NCBI RefSeq assembly: GCF_900107275.1
Contig: NZ_FNPI01000007.1
Location: forward strand, 1 to 64,000
DNA: 64,000 nt
Direction of reading: 5' to 3'
Source of the DNA: Evansella caseinilytica
GTDB lineage: Bacteria > Bacillota > Bacilli > Bacillales > Salisediminibacteriaceae
The notes beneath the pieces were generated by a model, which was not told the origin of the DNA, made no database searches, and saw only the letters and a list, made by a program, of their open reading frames with translations. Every line of letters begins with the position of its first letter. Within the stretch, counting starts at the first letter, position 1. This document shows, piece after piece, positions 61,812 through 64,000 of this stretch. The translations under genes and the position numbers were made by a program.

Positions 61812-62462
61812 ATGGCAAGCACACACACATTTACTAAAGGAGAGGAAATCGCCAATTCCATCACACACGGATTGGGAGCATTATTCAGTATCGCCGCTTT
61901 GGTTCTGTTGATTATTTTTTCCGCTCTTTACGGAAATACATGGCATATTGTCAGTTTTACCATCTTCGGCGTGACGATGGTGCTGCTGTATATTGCCTCC
62001 ACATTTGTGCATGCCCTGCCTCCTGGAAAAGCCAAAAATGTTTTTGAAATTCTCGACCACTCATCGATTTATTTTTTTATTGCTGGCACTTACACCCCCT
62101 TCCTGTTTATTGCACTGCAGGATTGGCGTGGCTGGACGATCTTTGCCATCGTATGGGGATTGGCGATCGGCGGCACTGTGTTTAAATGCTTTTTTGTCAA
62201 GCGGTTTCTGTTTTCATCCACGATTCTCTATGTTTTCATGGGCTGGATGATCGTTTTCGTCTGGCAGCCGTTAAAGGAAAGCCTGTACCCTGCAGGACTG
62301 AATTTGTTGATTCTTGGCGGCATCCTCTATACTGTCGGCGCAGTTTTTTACGTGTGGAGAGGCTTTAAATACCATCACGCCGTCTGGCATATATTCGTAT
62401 TGGCAGGCACCGCCTCCCATTTTGCCTCCGTGCTGTTTTACTTGCTGCCGCTTGTCGATTGA
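61812..62462 (+). CDS. Hemolysin III / PAQR (AdipoR) family membrane protein
   Basis: About 216 residues and seven helices. The three family motifs are intact: EEIANSITHGLGAL near the start, HSSIYFFIAGTYTPF in the middle and VWHIFVLAGTASHFASV at the end, with the histidines that bind zinc in this superfamily. In Bacillus the counterpart is YplQ. The ATG at 61812 follows AAAGGAAATGATCGA. Hydrolase activity on membrane lipids is known for relatives; no lytic role is implied. Confidence 0.92.
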   Translation: MASTHTFTKGEEIANSITHGLGALFSIAALVLLIIFSALYGNTWHIVSFTIFGVTMVLLYIASTFVHALPPGKAKNVFEILDHSSIYFFIAGTYTPFLFIALQDWRGWTIFAIVWGLAIGGTVFKCFFVKRFLFSSTILYVFMGWMIVFVWQPLKESLYPAGLNLLILGGILYTVGAVFYVWRGFKYHHAVWHIFVLAGTASHFASVLFYLLPLVD

Positions 62463-62565
62463 TTCGCGGCAGGCCGGCTATGACATGTATTACGGAGATT
62501 CGCCCGCTTCCGGCGCAGATGATAAAACAATATCTCGTAATCTGTGAAAAAAGGATGATGACCTT

Positions 62566-63390
62566 ATGACAATAGAGCCATTTGTACAAAAATTGGAGCA
62601 GGTTTTACTGCTGGATGAGTGGAAGAAGCTGATGCCAACTGCCATTGTCGGCTTTACAACCAAAAACGGGGGAATTAGCGACAGATGGTTCACATCATTT
62701 AATCTCGGGCTGCACGTAAACGACCGGCTCGATGTTGTCTCCGCCAATCGCCGCACGCTTGCTGAACTGCTTGACTTTCCCCCTCCTGCCTGGGTCTGTG
62801 CCGAACAAATTCATGACAAAAACATTGTAAAAGTCACTAAGGAAAACGGCGGTCAGGGCATTTTCGACTATGAAGCGAGCATTAAAGGAACCGACGGATT
62901 ATATACAGACGAACCGGATGTGTTGCTTACTACCTGCTACGCCGACTGTGTCCCCCTTTATTTTCTTGAACCTGAGCGCAAACTTATCGGTGTCGCCCAC
63001 GCAGGCTGGAAAGGCACGGTGAAAAATATCGGCGGAGAAATGGTGAAAAAATGGACGGAGCAAGAAGGCGCTGATGTTAACAGCATTCATGCCGCCATCG
63101 GTCCCGCCATAGGAAAATGCTGCTACGTTGTAGACGATCATGTGATCCACCTCGTCAAAAAAGCGCTGCCGTCGTCGGAAACCGTGCCGTACCGTACTGT
63201 CAGCAAAGGACAGTACGCACTGGATTTAAAGCTCCTGAACAAACTGTTGCTCGTTGCAGCCGGAGTCCCTCCAGAGAACATTCTCGTATCCTCTTATTGT
63301 ACCAGTTGTGAAAGCGGCATGTTCTTCTCGCACCGACGCGATCATGGAAAAACCGGAAGGATGCTGAGCTTTATCGGGATGAAAAAATAG
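62566..63390 (+). CDS. pgeF: Peptidoglycan editing factor PgeF (YlmD), laccase-domain protein
   Basis: Multicopper-oxidase-domain protein of 274 residues that removes misplaced amino acids from peptidoglycan precursors; some relatives show purine nucleoside or laccase activity. Zinc-binding residues are seen in VAHAGWKGTVKN, YADCVPLYF and CTSCESGMFFSHRRDHGKTGRM. AAAGGATG precedes the ATG. A 29-codon frame (62480-62569) overlaps its start by 4 bases but has no good site. Unlike Bacillus subtilis, no sigE/sigG or ylm neighbours are nearby. Confidence 0.93.
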   Translation: MTIEPFVQKLEQVLLLDEWKKLMPTAIVGFTTKNGGISDRWFTSFNLGLHVNDRLDVVSANRRTLAELLDFPPPAWVCAEQIHDKNIVKVTKENGGQGIFDYEASIKGTDGLYTDEPDVLLTTCYADCVPLYFLEPERKLIGVAHAGWKGTVKNIGGEMVKKWTEQEGADVNSIHAAIGPAIGKCCYVVDDHVIHLVKKALPSSETVPYRTVSKGQYALDLKLLNKLLLVAAGVPPENILVSSYCTSCESGMFFSHRRDHGKTGRMLSFIGMKK

Positions 63391-63543
63391 TTGTCACAGA
63401 GCAAGCTGAACTGATGAAATATCGGCTATTCTGTCATTTACAAGCACCCTCCATTTCTGTTTTTCCACGCGCGGCGGGGACGTTTTCTCGAGTAACAGGA
63501 TCAAGGGGCCCATGTTTTGATTATCGTAGACCGGAAAAAAGCA

Positions 63544-63873
63544 GGGGCTGTGTCAAAAGTCAAAACTATATGAGTCTGTTCAAAAAGGCAATGGTTCCGC
63601 ACGATGCGCCCCAATTCCGCCTAAGTGCTGCCCACGTCCTATGGGCAACGGCGAAATGTCGTCATCCTGACTCCAAGAAAAACCACTCACAGTCGGCCTG
63701 AAAAGAATGCAGCGGCTCCACCCATTGTCTCTTCCTCTACTAGTAGAGCACCGACGTCTGTCCAAGTGCCATCGCGCGCGATGACACAATGAGACAACTC
63801 GTAGCTTCTCGGTGAAGGGTGGCTCATTGCTTCGGGGGTGGCTCAAAAGGGAAAAAACACTTGAGACACCCCC
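63544..63873 (+). repeat. Dispersed repeat family A, copy 8 (mosaic)
   Basis: Starts with the type II end GGGCTGTGTCAAAAGTCAAAAC, continues with a type I start (TGTTCAAAAAGGCAATGGTT), shares the CCCAATTCCGCCTAA block with copy 7, has the palindromic core at 63770-63783, and finishes with a worn type II end (GTGGCTCAAAAGGG...GAGACACC). It joins parts of both forms and so records recombination between copies. Confidence 0.88.
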
Positions 63874-64000
63874 TGCTCCATTTGTTATGAGATGATGAAA
63901 ACGCTCCCTCCCTTATCTTCCGTCACCAGGAGACAAGGCTCCGGTATTTCCTCTTTTTGAACGCTCCTTTAATTAACAAACGCTTCGGTAAGCTGCGGCA
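63874..64000. other. Right-edge non-coding stretch
   Basis: No gene is supported. On the minus strand a frame entering from the right edge would read PQLTEAFVN then stop at 63969-63971; this could be the end of a gene that lies outside the window, but 30 bases are too few to say. Confidence 0.3.

Noticed and set aside
62480-62569. 29-codon frame overlapping the pgeF start by 4 bases
   Set aside because: The overlap is suggestive of coupling, but the ribosome site is poor and the peptide has no recognisable feature.

Overview
The window is a low-to-mid GC Firmicute chromosome segment, best explained as a spore-forming member of the Bacillaceae. The support is an alpha/beta-type small acid-soluble spore protein gene, AGGAGG-type ribosome binding sites, cre-like boxes, a NiaR-controlled nad locus, a bmrCD-type exporter with an attenuator leader, and many genes with recognisable Bacillus subtilis counterparts (yxkF-msmX, yng operon, nadBCA/nifS/yrxA, nrd, ylmD). 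No rRNA, tRNA or CRISPR array was seen. The species cannot be named from the sequence.

Layout. 0-3.5 kb: a PucR-type regulator, the multi-sugar ABC ATPase MsmX, a small zinc-ribbon-like protein and a spore protein. 4.0-11.7 kb: an eight-gene minus-strand operon for leucine/isovalerate breakdown (acyl-CoA dehydrogenase, biotin carboxylase, biotin carrier, HMG-CoA lyase, methylglutaconyl-CoA hydratase, carboxyltransferase, then ScoAB), preceded by two cre-like boxes and a FadR-like operator. 12.4-18.0 kb: the de novo NAD locus (nadB-nadC-nadA leftward, nifS-like and niaR rightward) with the NiaR operator between. 18.1-23.3 kb: two secreted right-handed beta-helix proteins, one carrying a ricin-type lectin, flanking a CcdA-like membrane protein. 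23.8-28.2 kb: a nrdH-nrdI-nrdE-nrdF-dUTPase cassette behind paired NrdR-like boxes; its gene content recalls SPbeta-type phage cassettes. 28.2-30.4 kb: an AT-rich accessory patch with a truncated gene copy, a secreted protein gene broken by an in-frame TAG, an intact partner gene and two identical terminators; it looks like a decayed effector/immunity-like locus.

30.5-34.9 kb: bmrC-bmrD-like multidrug exporter preceded by a promoter, a 30-codon leader peptide and two tandem intrinsic terminators. 35.0-36.5 kb: an ECF sigma factor and its membrane partner. 36.6-47.6 kb: three further ABC systems (a TetR-controlled one, a GntR/YtrA-controlled one and an EcsAB/YthPQ-like pair), an M20 amidohydrolase and an exonuclease-like protein lacking its first acidic catalytic motif. 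48.0-63.4 kb: mostly housekeeping or envelope genes: DUF2500-like protein, TerC-family protein, methionine aminopeptidase, LTA-synthase-like phosphoglycerol transferase, a PG-binding/3D-domain secreted protein, ketopantoate reductase, an M3 oligopeptidase, a retropepsin-like protein, small membrane proteins, a hemolysin III/PAQR protein and PgeF.

The most unusual structural theme is non-coding: at least three dispersed repeat families are scattered between genes. Family A (about 200-370 bp, eight copies or parts) is modular, with two kinds of end sequence and a palindromic CATCGCGCGCGATG core. Family B (about 135 bp) has two copies, one of which supplies the last codons and stop of an amidohydrolase. 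Family C is a 21-25 bp-armed perfect palindrome in three copies. There is also a 150-bp-spaced tandem duplication at the left edge and a 21-bp minisatellite.
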